Of a DNA stretch of 64,000 nucleotides, positions 13,301 to 25,329 are shown piece after piece. The first letter of the stretch is position 1, and every line of letters begins with the position of its first letter. The stretch comes from Mytilus galloprovincialis (Eukaryota > Mollusca > Bivalvia > Mytilida > Mytilidae), in contig NC_134845.1 of assembly GCF_965363235.1 (NCBI RefSeq), forward strand, positions 9,114,101 through 9,178,100, given 5' to 3'. The translations under genes and the position numbers were made by a program. The notes under the pieces were generated by a model. The model had not been told where the DNA came from. It did not search any database and worked only from the letters and a program-made list of their open reading frames with translations.

Positions 13301-16300
13301 TACAAAGTTGAAGAGCATTGAGGGTCCAAAATTCCCAAAAGTTGTGCCAAATACGGCTAAGGTAATCTATTCCTGGGATAAGAAAATCCTTAGTTTTTCA
13401 ATAAGTTCAAGTTTTGTAAACAGGAAATTTATAAAAAATGACCACATAATTGATATTCATGTCAACACCGAAGTGCTGACTACTGGGCTGGTGATACCCT
13501 GGGGGACGAAACGTCCACCAGCAGTGGCATCGACCCAGTGGTGTAAATAGTTATCAAAAGTACCAGGATTATAATTTAGTACGCCAGACGCGCGTTTCGT
13601 CTACATAAGACTCATCAGTGACGCTCATATCAAAATATTTATAAAGCCAAATAAGTACAAAGTTGAAGAGCATTGAGGGTCCAAAATTCCCAAAAGTTGT
13701 GCCAAATACGGCTAAGGTAATCTATTCCTGGGATAAGAAAATCCTTAGTTTTTCAATAAGTTCAAGTTTTGTAAACAGGAAATTTATAAAAAATGACCAC
13801 ATAATTGATATTCATGTCAACACCGAAGTGCTGACTACTGGGCTGGTGATACCCTCGGGGACGAAACGTCCACCAGCAGTGGCATCGACCCAGTGGTGTA
13901 AATAGTTATCAAAAGTACCAGGATTATAATTTAGTACGCCAGACGCGCGTTTCGTCTACATAAGACTCATCAGTGACGCTCATATCAAAATATTTATAAA
14001 GCCAAATAAGTACAAAGTTGAAGAGCATTGAGGGTCCAAAATTCCCAAAAGTTGTGCCAAATACGGCTAAGGTAATCTATTCCTGGGATAAGAAAATCCT
14101 TAGTTTTTCAATAAGTTCAAGTTTTGTAAACAGGAAATTTATAAAAAATGACCACATAATTGATATTCATGTCAACACCGAAGTGCTGACTACTGGGCTG
14201 GTGATACCCTGGGGGACGAAACGTCCACCAGCAGTGGCATCGACCCAGTGGTGTAAATAGTTATCAAAAGTACCAGGATTATAATTTAGTACGCCAGACG
14301 CGCGTTTCGTCTACATAAGACTCATCAGTGACGCTCATATCAAAATATTTATAAAGCCAAATAAGTACAAAGTTGAAGAGCATTGAGGGTCCAAAATTCC
14401 CAAAAGTTGTGCCAAATACGGCTAAGGTAATCTATTCCTGGGATAAGAAAATCCTTAGTTTTTCAATAAGTTCAAGTTTTGTAAACAGGAAATTTATAAA
14501 AAATGACCACATAATTGATATTCATGTCAACACCGAAGTGCTGACTACTGGGCTGGTGATACCCTCGGGGACGAAACGTCCACCAGCAGTGGCATCGACC
14601 CAGTGGTGTAAATAGTTATCAAAAGTACCAGGATTATAATTTAGTACGCCAGACGCGCGTTTCGTCTACATAAGACTCATCAGTGACGCTCATATCAAAA
14701 TATTTATAAAGCCAAATAAGTACAAAGTTGAAGAGCATTGAGGGTCCAAAATTCCCAAAAGTTGTGCCAAATACGGCTAAGGTAATCTATTCCTGGGATA
14801 AGAAAATCCTTAGTTTTTCAATAAGTTCAAGTTTTGTAAACAGGAAATTTATAAAAAATGACCACATAATTGATATTCATGTCAACACCGAAGTGCTGAC
14901 TACTGGGCTGGTGATACCCTCGGGGACGAAACGTCCACCAGCAGTGGCATCGACCCAGTGGTGTAAATAGTTATCAAAAGTACCAGGATTATAATTTAGT
15001 ACGCCAGACGCGCGTTTCGTCTACATAAGACTCATCAGTGACGCTCATATCAAAATATTTATAAAGCCAAATAAGTACAAAGTTGAAGAGCATTGAGGGT
15101 CCAAAATTCCCAAAAGTTGTGCCAAATACGGCTAAGGTAATCTATTCCTGGGATAAGAAAATCCTTAGTTTTTCAATAAGTTCAAGTTTTGTAAACAGGA
15201 AATTTATAAAAAATGACCACATAATTGATATTCATGTCAACACCGAAGTGCTGACTACTGGGCTGGTGATACCCTCGGGGACGAAACGTCCACCAGCAGT
15301 GGCATCGACCCAGTGGTGTAAATAGTTATCAAAAGTACCAGGATTATAATTTAGTACGCCAGACGCGCGTTTCGTCTACATAAGACTCATCAGTGACGCT
15401 CATATCAAAATATTTATAAAGCCAAATAAGTACAAAGTTGAAGAGCATTGAGGGTCCAAAATTCCCAAAAGTTGTGCCAAATACGGCTAAGGTAATCTAT
15501 TCCTGGGATAAGAAAATCCTTAGTTTTTCAATAAGTTCAAGTTTTGTAAACAGGAAATTTATAAAAAATGACCACATAATTGATATTCATGTCAACACCG
15601 AAGTGCTGACTACTGGGCTGGTGATACCCTCGGGGACGAAACGTCCACCAGCAGTGGCATCGACCCAGTGGTGTAAATAGTTATCAAAAGTACCAGGATT
15701 ATAATTTAGTACGCCAGACGCGCGTTTCGTCTACATAAGACTCATCAGTGACGCTCATATCAAAATATTTATAAAGCCAAATAAGTACAAAGTTGAAGAG
15801 CATTGAGGGTCCAAAATTCCCAAAAGTTGTGCCAAATACGGCTAAGGTAATCTATTCCTGGGATAAGAAAATCCTTAGTTTTTCAATAAGTTCAAGTTTT
15901 GTAAACAGGAAATTTATAAAAAATGACCACATAATTGATATTCATGTCAACACCGAAGTGCTGACTACTGGGCTGGTGATACCCTCGGGGACGAAACGTC
16001 CACCAGCAGTGGCATCGACCCAGTGGTGTAAATAGTTATCAAAAGTACCAGGATTATAATTTAGTACGCCAGACGCGCGTTTCGTCTACATAAGACTCAT
16101 CAGTGACGCTCATATCAAAATATTTATAAAGCCAAATAAGTACAAAGTTGAAGAGCATTGAGGGTCCAAAATTCCCAAAAGTTGTGCCAAATACGGCTAA
16201 GGTAATCTATTCCTGGGATAAGAAAATCCTTAGTTTTTCAATAAGTTCAAGTTTTGTAAACAGGAAATTTATAAAAAATGACCACATAATTGATATTCAT

Positions 16301-18515
16301 GTCAACACCGAAGTGCTGACTACTGGGCTGGTGATACCCTCGGGGACGAAACGTCCACCAGCAGTGGCATCGACCCAGTGGTGTAAATAGTTATCAAAAG
16401 TACCAGGATTATAATTTAGTACGCCAGACGCGCGTTTCGTCTACATAAGACTCATCAGTGACGCTCATATCAAAATATTTATAAAGCCAAATAAGTACAA
16501 AGTTGAAGAGCATTGAGGGTCCAAAATTCCCAAAAGTTGTGCCAAATACGGCTAAGGTAATCTATTCCTGGGATAAGAAAATCCTTAGTTTTTCAATAAG
16601 TTCAAGTTTTGTAAACAGGAAATTTATAAAAAATGACCACATAATTGATATTCATGTCAACACCGAAGTGCTGACTACTGGGCTGGTGATACCCTCGGGG
16701 ACGAAACGTCCACCAGCAGTGGCATCGACCCAGTGGTGTAAATAGTTATCAAAAGTACCAGGATTATAATTTAGTACGCCAGACGCGCGTTTCGTCTACA
16801 TAAGACTCATCAGTGACGCTCATATCAAAATATTTATAAAGCCAAATAAGTACAAAGTTGAAGAGCATTGAGGGTCCAAAATTCCCAAAAGTTGTGCCAA
16901 ATACGGCTAAGGTAATCTATTCCTGGGATAAGAAAATCCTTAGTTTTTCAATAAGTTCAAGTTTTGTAAACAGGAAATTTATAAAAAATGACCACATAAT
17001 TGATATTCATGTCAACACCGAAGTGCTGACTACTGGGCTGGTGATACCCTCGGGGACGAAACGTCCACCAGCAGTGGCATCGACCCAGTGGTGTAAATAG
17101 TTATCAAAAGTACCAGGATTATAATTTAGTACGCCAGACGCGCGTTTCGTCTACATAAGACTCATCAGTGACGCTCATATCAAAATATTTATAAAGCCAA
17201 ATAAGTACAAAGTTGAAGAGCATTGAGGGTCCAAAATTCCCAAAAGTTGTGCCAAATACGGCTAAGGTAATCTATTCCTGGGATAAGAAAATCCTTAGTT
17301 TTTCAATAAGTTCAAGTTTTGTAAACAGGAAATTTATAAAAAATGACCACATAATTGATATTCATGTCAACACCGAAGTGCTGACTACTGGGCTGGTGAT
17401 ACCCTCGGGGACGAAACGTCCACCAGCAGTGGCATCGACCCAGTGGTGTAAATAGTTATCAAAAGTACCAGGATTATAATTTAGTACGCCAGACGCGCGT
17501 TTCGTCTACATAAGACTCATCAGTGACGCTCATATCAAAATATTTATAAAGCCAAATAAGTACAAAGTTGAAGAGCATTGAGGGTCCAAAATTCCCAAAA
17601 GTTGTGCCAAATACGGCTAAGGTAATCTATTCCTGGGATAAGAAAATCCTTAGTTTTTCAATAAGTTCAAGTTTTGTAAACAGGAAATTTATAAAAAATG
17701 ACCACATAATTGATATTCATGTCAACACCGAAGTGCTGACTACTGGGCTGGTGATACCCTCGGGGACGAAACGTCCACCAGCAGTGGCATCGACCCAGTG
17801 GTGTAAATAGTTATCAAAAGTACCAGGATTATAATTTAGTACGCCAGACGCGCGTTTCGTCTACATAAGACTCATCAGTGACGCTCATATCAAAATATTT
17901 ATAAAGCCAAATAAGTACAAAGTTGAAGAGCATTGAGGGTCCAAAATTCCCAAAAGTTGTGCCAAATACGGCTAAGGTAATCTATTCCTGGGATAAGAAA
18001 ATCCTTAGTTTTTCAATAAGTTCAAGTTTTGTAAACAGGAAATTTATAAAAAATGACCACATAATTGATATTCATGTCAACACCGAAGTGCTGACTACTG
18101 GGCTGGTGATACCCTCGGGGACGAAACGTCCACCAGCAGTGGCATCGACCCAGTGGTGTAAATAGTTATCAAAAGTACCAGGATTATAATTTAGTACGCC
18201 AGACGCGCGTTTCGTCTACATAAGACTCATCAGTGACGCTCATATCAAAATATTTATAAAGCCAAATAAGTACAAAGTTGAAGAGCATTGAGGGTCCAAA
18301 ATTCCCAAAAGTTGTGCCAAATACGGCTAAGGTAATCTATTCCTGGGATAAGAAAATCCTTAGTTTTTCAATAAGTTCAAGTTTTGTAAACAGGAAATTT
18401 ATAAAAAATGACCACATAATTGATATTCATGTCAACACCGAAGTGCTGACTACTGGGCTGGTGATACCCTCGGGGACGAAACGTCCACCAGCAGTGGCAT
18501 CGACCCAGTGGTGTA
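10351..18515 (+). repeat. 355-bp satellite, exactly 23 tandem units
   Basis: Unit 1 is 10351-10705 and unit 23 is 18161-18515. The spacing is 355 bases throughout and the array length is exactly 23 x 355. I found three base differences: G to A at 11042 (unit 2) and C to G at 13501 and 14211 (units 9 and 11, same position within the unit). Each monomer contains the imperfect palindrome AGACGCGCGTTTCGTCT followed by ACTCATCAGTGACGCTC. Such homogeneity suggests very recent amplification or strong homogenisation. The copy number may also depend on how the assembly handled the repeat. The 80-residue frame in every unit starts at TTG and is not taken as a gene. Confidence 0.95.
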
Positions 18516-18830
18516 ACAACGACACAACACTACAATGTACCACACACAGAAACGGGGCAGTCATCAGACAAAATCCCACGAGAATAACAAATATAACATC
18601 AAAACCAAATACATGAATTTGGGATAGACAAGTACCGTGACACGTCTTATCGCAATGTGAATTTACACTAAAAAATAAAAGAAAAAAACGTCGCAACGTT
18701 AAAATTTAACACACACAGAAACGAACTATAATATATCAATGGTCATATTCCTGACTTGGCACAAGACATTTTTAAAGGAAAAACTTGTGGGTTGAACCTG
18801 GTTTTGTGGCATGCCAAACCTCGCACGTCA
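18516..18830 (+). mobile_element. Right arm of the satellite-bearing element
   Basis: Begins ACAACGACACAACACTACAA right after the last satellite unit. It continues through CATATTCCTGACTTGGCACA and GGGTTGAACCTGGTTTTGTG to GCCAAACCTCGCAC. The copy at 25155-25320 has AAAACAACGAAACACC, CATATTCCTGACTTGGTACA and GACCTGGTTTTGTGG in the same order. No coding sequence is seen. Confidence 0.6.
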
Positions 18831-18990
18831 AAAACGCGCCTCGTCCACACAAGACTCACCAGTGACGCCCAGATATAACAGATCGAAAGTGAAAAAAAGT
18901 ACAAAGTTGTACAGCACTGAAGATCAAAAGTTGAAAAAGGTTGTGTCAAATACGGCTATGCTTTAATGCTTGGGATAAGAACATCCTTAT
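18831..18990 (+). repeat. Diverged satellite monomer beside the right arm
   Basis: Reads ACGCGCCTCGTCCACACAAG, then CTCACCAGTGACGCC, then AAGTACAAAGTTGTACAGCA and CAAATACGGCTATGCTTTAA. These are clearly older versions of successive parts of the 355-bp monomer in the same orientation. It ends near 18990 in an ATTA-type microsatellite. It shows that the element family carried monomers before the recent 23-unit expansion. Confidence 0.6.
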
Positions 18991-18999
18991 CATTTAGAA

Positions 19000-20580
19000 C
19001 AATTAATTAATTAATTAATTAAATTATTATGTGATATCAGGATTACGGTATATTAATGTGATGTGAATTAAGAGCCCTGTTTTGTACAGGACTAACATGA
19101 CTAACATACTGAGCGGGAATACTAGTGGGCTAGTTCATATGGTAAAAGTCCACAAGAAGACATGTCAATCTTCCTGGGCATATTATTCTGACCTTAACTT
19201 AAGGAAAAGCTAGCATCATCGTAAATTTTACATAACGGAAACTTTTTTTACATATTCTGAAAATCACATAAGTGTTGTATAATTTATAGGATTCATATAC
19301 AAAGAGATTTTTATCCACTAAAACATTTAAGTCAAATATTTAAACAGATAGTATGTGACAAAGTACTTCGTTAAACCCTGCATTTCATGCGTCACTTGCT
19401 TAGATCATATCTTAAATATTTTACATCGGATACCGTATTATTTAAAGGAATATATGATTTTCTACATTTTCTCAAATCTTTAGATCAAAATTAAAAACGA
19501 TCAATAAATTCTGTTTGAATTTATTAATAATTCAGATATAAAGTTACACCTGAAGATGTGAAAAATTTGTTTGTCTGTTGAAAATCAGAGCTTTAATGAA
19601 GATGCATCAAAACTTATTATACAAAAATAAGGAAATGTTAGTCTTAATTATTTCAGTACATATGCCTTGTAACTTTGAAAATAATTTAAACTTGTAATGT
19701 CAAAATAAAATATATCAAGAATTATCAAACCAATTATATAAAAATAATATAATCAAGTTTTATATTTCGTAAATTCACTGGCCATTATCATTTTTTTCTT
19801 AATACTGGACGATTTAAAGGATTTTACAGAATGGAACATATATAAAATTAATATTAATCTTGTCTTTAATTTAAGATCCCATGTTAACCCCGAGATTTGT
19901 TGTTGAATGGAATTTTCAGTTAAATATTGCTCTCAATAATTATCACACATCGTTATAAAAAAGGAATTTTATACGACTGTCATAAAGTGAGAAGTTTAGC
20001 TAGCTATAAAACCAGGTTCTACATAAGATAATGCGTAATCTAAGTCAGGAACAGTGGCATATGTTATACCTTCGTTTGATGTGTTTGAGGTTTTGATTTT
20101 GTCCTTCTATTAGGGACTTTCCGTTTTGAATCCGCGGAGTTCAGTATCTTTGTGATTTTACTTTTTGCACATGCATATTGGACTTATAAAAGGATTTCAA
20201 TATATTTTTAATTGAAGATCATATGTTAACCGAGATATCTTTTTGTTTCTTTAGTTTGTACATTTTGGTTTGCTTTTTCTCATATTTTTATTATTATAAT
20301 TATTATTATTATAATTATAATTATGATTATGATTATGATTATGATTATGATTATAATTATGATTATTAATATGAACTTAACTATTGATATAAGCATCTGA
20401 TCTTATCAAAATCACTTTTCGGCGACATTCATTTAATATAAAAACATCAAATATGAGGATATGAGCTGACAAACTACTTCTTGTAAATATAAACATTGGC
20501 GTAATAAACCGATGTTTCAAGATAAATTTATTTTAAAAAAAAAAGGTCTCACCACGAAAAATATTGGAACCAGCAAACAA
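19000..20580. other. AT-rich intergenic stretch
   Basis: No gene is recognised. It holds a dispersed-repeat fragment at about 19978-20170 (CTAGCTATAAAACCAGGTTC, then TTCGTTTGATGTGTTT), related to sequence at 34620-34760 and 38500-38700. An ATT/ATG-type microsatellite lies at 20285-20375. Confidence 0.5.
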
Positions 20581-20604
20581 ATAGTAAATTGATGAATCAT
20601 TTAC

Positions 20605-20887
20605 CTTGTTGGACCTGCTGCATTCTTAAATTGATTATATTTTCAACACCATTTTCCAAGCCGATTTCCACTCCTGATCTTATTTCTTGATCTATATAAT
20701 CCTTTAATAGCTTGTTCATTTCCGATACATCAAATTCAGCTTTGAGATTCCCTTTCATTTGATCCAAAAGCGGCATTGATACTGTTTTCCGACATCCCAA
20801 ACCGGTACATGGGCTGTTTTCATCTAATTGCACTGCTAAATCACATTTCATTAAAACAAATAAAACTGCACAAGGTCCAATAAACAT
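20605..20887 (-). CDS. First coding exon of a secreted protein (partial gene)
   Basis: An ATG at 20887 opens 94 codons that end in a good splice donor (CAAG then GTAAAT at 20604), phase 1. The product starts with a short hydrophobic leader (MFIGPCAVLFVLMKC), followed by a Cys-containing segment ENSPCTGLGC. An acidic, helix-prone segment of about 55 residues follows (LLDQMKGNLKAEFDVSEMNK, then DYIDQEIRS), and looks like a short coiled-coil stalk. Leader plus short stalk is the usual N-terminal arrangement of mussel C1q-domain and similar secreted lectin-like proteins, but no such domain is visible, so that is only a guess. No later exon was found at lower coordinates. The next exon may be beyond the satellite, outside the window or lost. 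Confidence 0.6.
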
Positions 20888-20899
20888 TTTGTTTGTGTT

Positions 20900-21730
20900 T
20901 CTTTTCCCTTCACTTTACACGCTAACTTAAATCTCAAAAAAAATATCTCTTATTCAAATGTATTTAAAAACGGATTACACTGCTGAATTGTTCATAAGAA
21001 AGTATGTATAATCAATGGTTAAATATCATTATAAAACCTGGCATCGTCATCCCTCTAATACGTTCAATTATTGGACAGAAAAACAACACGTGATATGACG
21101 CATGAAAACGGCGCGTTTTCAATGTCGAAAAAGTACAACGCAATACCTCTACACATTTGAAATTATATCATTAAACGTTAACTTAACGGTAACAGGTTTT
21201 TCCAATTTTAGTAAATATTTACAAAGAAAACCAGTTAACCAAGTTATTAGTATCAAAGCATATACGAATTAACTGTTTAAATTGGTTACCATACTTCAAT
21301 CCTCGCAATTTACTCACACTATTCTTACAATAACTAAAGAAAATATGAATTTAATTTGGTATTTTTACACGGATATTTAGTTAAAGACATAAAATTTCGT
21401 GTGTAAACTTCTTTTTTTTCTTTTTATTTTTTTCCAAGAATTATAACAACCACAACACATCAAACATACATACAGTAATATAAGCAAAAAATTTGAATAT
21501 CTATTTATTTATAACGATAAACATTATTGTTAATTCATTTCCATGTATATATGAAAAGATGATTATGGAAAGAAAAGAAAATTTGAGCTAAATGTGTATG
21601 TACCACATGAGAACGGTAAAGTATTTTATGAAAAAAGAAGAGGTTAACAATATACTGTCAAATTTAAATACATAATAAATTGTGCTATAAGATATAAATT
21701 ATAAATTATGATATTTTTATCCATAAGTAT
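20900..21730. other. Upstream region of the secreted-protein exon
   Basis: AT-rich sequence with no coding region or repeat that I recognise. It would hold the promoter of the minus-strand exon at 20887, but no clear TATA box or initiator can be singled out. Confidence 0.4.
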
Positions 21731-21734
21731 TTGG

Positions 21735-22340
21735 TTAATATAAATGACAAAATTTAAAATAATTCTTTAAATGCATTCCACATGATATCACAGTGATCTT
21801 GTCTTTAGTTTTTTCTAAATTGAACATATATTTTAGCTTTTCTTTAACATGTTTAATGGCACTAAATGAAAGATTTTTTGAAAAACATCTACTGTTGTAT
21901 ATATATTGTTTCATATATAGAAAAATCAAATTATATGGGTCACCTTTTCGAACTTTTGATATATCTCCAAAAATGAAATTTAACTTATTCAATGACAGGG
22001 TTACCCCACCAGATAAAAACCAATAATCAATATCTTGTAGAAAGTTATCGCACAATTCCACATAATAACATTTTCATCTTCTAATTTACAAACAGTACAT
22101 GAATTATGTGGTTGATCCTGTACTGAAGCCACTGTAGTTTGGTATTGACAGGGACTGTAAAATGTAGTTTGTATATAATGCTTCCAAATGAGATCTTCGC
22201 CTAATATTTGTAACCCACTTCAGCTGTAGTTGGAGTAAAATTGTTATTAATGAGTATTTTAAACATATCTTTAGAACCTTTTCTACGTTTAAAAAAGACG
22301 TGTCAGCAAGCTGGAATAAATGGATATCTTTTTTGCAATT
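21735..22340 (-). mobile_element. LINE remnant (reverse-transcriptase C-terminus)
   Basis: On the minus strand the remnant reads CTVCKLEDENVI, then ELCDNFLQDIDYWF, then LNFIFGDISK and YMKQYIYNSRCFSK with a basic tail. This is the order at the C-terminus of LINE polyproteins, where a Cys-rich motif (C-x2-C-x-E) is followed by a helical end. The cysteine motif and the 108-residue end are in different frames and there is no upstream polymerase domain, so it is a truncated, dead copy. The plus-strand frame 21793-22026 is its shadow. Confidence 0.55.
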
Positions 22341-22712
22341 ATTTGCTGCTCTTTAAATAGCAGACATAACACTCATGTAATTCAAAAAAATGTATATTGT
22401 TATCTTTACTTTGCTGTAACATTCTAATGATTTTCATCTATTACATCATTTACATATTGAAAAACAATTGTCCAAATTTCTCTCTTTATCAATAATCATT
22501 TCCCATGCCCTGAATGCATCTTTCCAAAATCTGTTTTTGATTTATAAACTAACTTGTTTGTGTAAACTTACTTCGATTGAGATACTTGTGATCTAAAACT
22601 TTTCAGTGAGCAATGCATTAGACGTCTTAGTTACCGTACTATTTGAACCCACGTGCTACCTATTCAAGTATTGCTTCAAATCAGGATTTAAGTGGAAGAT
22701 TTAAAAACAACA

Positions 22713-23956
22713 AGAAGCTGTCACAACGACAGCAAACCGGATTTATTAACATTTATTTGTATCCTGCCAATATCACAAGAACCATAACTGACGAACGGTG
22801 AAAGTGAAAATCGTCAATATCAAATTTGACCTCCATTTTGTCATCAGTATCAACATATTAAAATTTGAAAAGCTTAGGTTGAATGGTTCATGAGTAAATG
22901 CACGGACACAACTGGGAAAGCCATTTTTCAATCTTTCAAGAAACATAACAAATGTTGTCCGTGCATTAACTGATGAACCGTTCAACCAAAGCTTTTAAAA
23001 TTTTAATATGTTGTTACTGACAACTAAATGAAGGTCAAGTTCAATAACGGCGATTTTTACTCTTACCGTTCAGGAGTTATGGTTCTTGAAAGATTGAAAA
23101 ATGGAGTTTCCAGTCGTGTCCGTGCATTTACGCATGAACTGTTCTACCAAAGCTTCCCAAATTTTAATATGTTGTTACTGATGACAAAATGGAGGTCAAG
23201 TTCAATAATGACGATTTTGACTTTAACCGTTCAGGAGTTATGGTTCTTGAAAGATTGAAAAATGGAGTTTCCAGTCGTGTCCGTGCATTTACGCATGAAC
23301 TGTTCTACCAAAGCTTCCCAAATTTTGATATGTTGTTACTGATGACAAAATACAGGTCAAGTTCAATAATGATGATTTTGACTTTTACCGTTCAGGAGTT
23401 ATGGTTCTTGAAAGATTGAAAAATGGAGTTTCCAGTCGTGTCCGTGCATTTACGCATGAACTGTTCTACCAAAGCTTCCCAAATTTTGATATGTTGTTAC
23501 TGATGACAAAATAGAGGTCAAGTTCAATAATGATGATTTTGACTTTTACCGTTCAGGAGTTATGGTTCTTGAAAGATTGAAAAATGGTGTTTCCAGTCGT
23601 GTCCGTGCATTTACGCATGAACTGTTCTACCAAAGCTTCCCAAATTTTGATATGTTGTTATTGATAACAAAATAGAGGTCAAGTTCAATAATGACGATTT
23701 TGACTTATACCGTTCAGGAGTTATGGTTCTTGAAAGATTGAAAAATGGCGTTTCCATTCACATTGTTGCATTTTCTCATGAACCATTCAATCTAAGCTTT
23801 TCAAACTTTAATATGTTGATACTGATGACAAAATGGAGGTCAAATTTGATATTGACGATTTTCACTTTCACCATTCATCAGTAATGGTTCTTGCGATATT
23901 GCCAGGACACAAATAAATATTAATAAATCCGGTTTGCTGTCGTTGTGACAGCCTCT
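22713..23956. mobile_element. Foldback element, 240-base inverted ends, 161-base core repeats
   Basis: The ends are inverted repeats of about 240 bases (22713-22947 and 23722-23956). Each starts with GCTGTCACAACGACAGCAAA, which holds a small stem CTGTC/GACAG. Between the arms lie about four tandem units of 161 bases: the phrase GTTCAGGAGTTATGGTTCTT recurs at about 23070, 23231, 23392, 23553 and 23714. The core unit is a diverged copy of the end sequence, so the element probably grew by internal duplication. The 70-76 residue frames across the units are by-products. No transposase is present. Confidence 0.85.
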
Positions 23957-24239
23957 TATTTATCGTAGGATGTTGTTGAGATCTGTCAGGGCAATAATAC
24001 AGACCCAGATCTATCCTCCTACCATTAACAAATCATTAAATAATTATTTGATTAAGATCAAGTTTATGTTTTAATTAGATAATGAACAGATTATACTAGG
24101 TTAACTTGATGCTTTGTTAACACAATGGAACACTCATCAAAGATACTATGCATATAATATGTTACACCAGATGCGTCTTTCGTTATAAAGAAAAAAAGAT
24201 AAACATAAAGCTATTTGTTTCATTAATAAAAATAAATAT

Positions 24240-24378
24240 ACCAGCTGAAGGACGCCTCCGGGTGCGGGACTGTCTCGCTGCATTGAAGACCTGTTGGTGA
24301 CCTTCTGTTGTTATCTGCTTTATGGTCGGGTTGCTGTCTCTTTGACACATTCCCCATTTCCATTCTCAATTTTATCTT
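24240..24378 (+). repeat. Dispersed repeat (copy 1 of 3)
   Basis: Contains CGCCTCCGGGTGCGGGACTG, GTTGCTGTCTCTTTGACACA and TTCCCCATTTCCATTCTCAA. Copies in the opposite orientation are at 30733-30860 and 54943-55060. The family is short, non-coding and recurrent. I do not know its class. Confidence 0.6.
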
Positions 24379-24451
24379 GTTAGTATTCTGTAATCAATCA
24401 TTAGTGACTTCTCGCTACATAAACTTTAGTTCAATATCGCCTCTAACGATA

Positions 24452-24735
24452 TTTTTGAGTGCAATAAGTCTGGCCCAATTATGGGCATTATGTTTTCTGG
24501 TCTGTGCGCCCGTCCGTTCGTTCGTCCTGTTTCAGATTAAAGTTTTTTGTCGAGGTAGTTTTTGATGAAGTTGAAGTCATATCAACTTGAAACCTAGTAC
24601 ACTTGTTCCATTTGTTATGATCTTTCTAATTTTAATACAAAATTAGAGATTTTCCCCTATTGTCACGATCCGCTGAACATAGAAAATGATAGTGCGGATG
24701 GAGCATCTATGTACTGGGGATACATTCTTGTTTAT
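24452..24735 (+). repeat. Dispersed non-coding repeat
   Basis: Starts at AATAAGTCTGGCCCAATTAT and ends at GGGGATACATTCTTGTTT, with a CCGTCCGTTCGTTCGTCC simple stretch near the left end. I recognise this as a very common short repeat of bivalve genomes; that recognition is from memory. The open frame 24308-24565 overlaps it and is not a gene. Confidence 0.45.
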
Positions 24736-25044
24736 AAATTAATTTTCAGATTTATAGGTAATTTGCACATTTTCACTTTGATCTTATCGCCTGATATTTT
24801 ATAGATAATAGACATAAATATAAGCTGACACTCAAAAATAATAGGCAATGACGTCATGTAACAAAGCAGGACAGTCAAGTGATCGTGTCAATCCGCGTCA
24901 ATTTTATAAATGAAATGCAACCGACTTCATTCGTTCACCCGAACATCTATCATATCTTTTTCTACGCATAAAAAAAGTTTTAATTTACAACTTCATTTTA
25001 TTTATATATCTTAAACAAAACCATATTACAACGACAAAATGGCT

Positions 25045-25320
25045 GATAAATACAGGCAATAGTAGTATACCGCTGTTTAAAAGTCATAACATGATTGAGA
25101 GAAAACAAATCTGTGTTCCAAACTAAAACCGATGGAAGCACATCAAAAAGGAAAACAACGAAACACCATAAACACATGCAACAAATGTCAAACGACAATG
25201 CAACATACATATAAAAAAACTATTAAACAGCAACTGTCATATTCCTGACTTGGTACAGGACATTTTAAGACAATGGTGGGTCGGACCTGGTTTTGTGGTT
25301 GGCCAAACCTCGCTGTTTGT
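25045..25320 (+). mobile_element. Array-less sibling of the satellite-bearing element
   Basis: Left-arm and right-arm phrases of the element around the 23-unit satellite occur here in the same order and orientation: GGCAATAGTAGTATACCGCT, AAACTAAAACCGATGGAAGC, AAAACAACGAAACACC, CATATTCCTGACTTGGTACA and GACCTGGTTTTGTGG. There is no satellite unit between the arms. It is diverged by many changes, so it is a related older copy rather than a direct parent. Confidence 0.6.
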
Positions 25321-25329
25321 TGTGCATAT

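Noticed and set aside
10351-18515. Possible CRISPR array
   Set aside because: Directly adjacent 355-base units with no unique spacers, in a spliced eukaryotic genome.
10468-18616. 23 repeated open frames of 80 residues (the last 112) that look like a protein family
   Set aside because: Each begins at TTG rather than ATG. They exist only because the 355-bp unit lacks stops in one frame, and the array lies inside a mobile element. No codon-level selection can be inferred from near-identical units.
23028-23419. Two overlapping 76-residue frames with near-identical products
   Set aside because: They are the 161-base core units of a foldback element.
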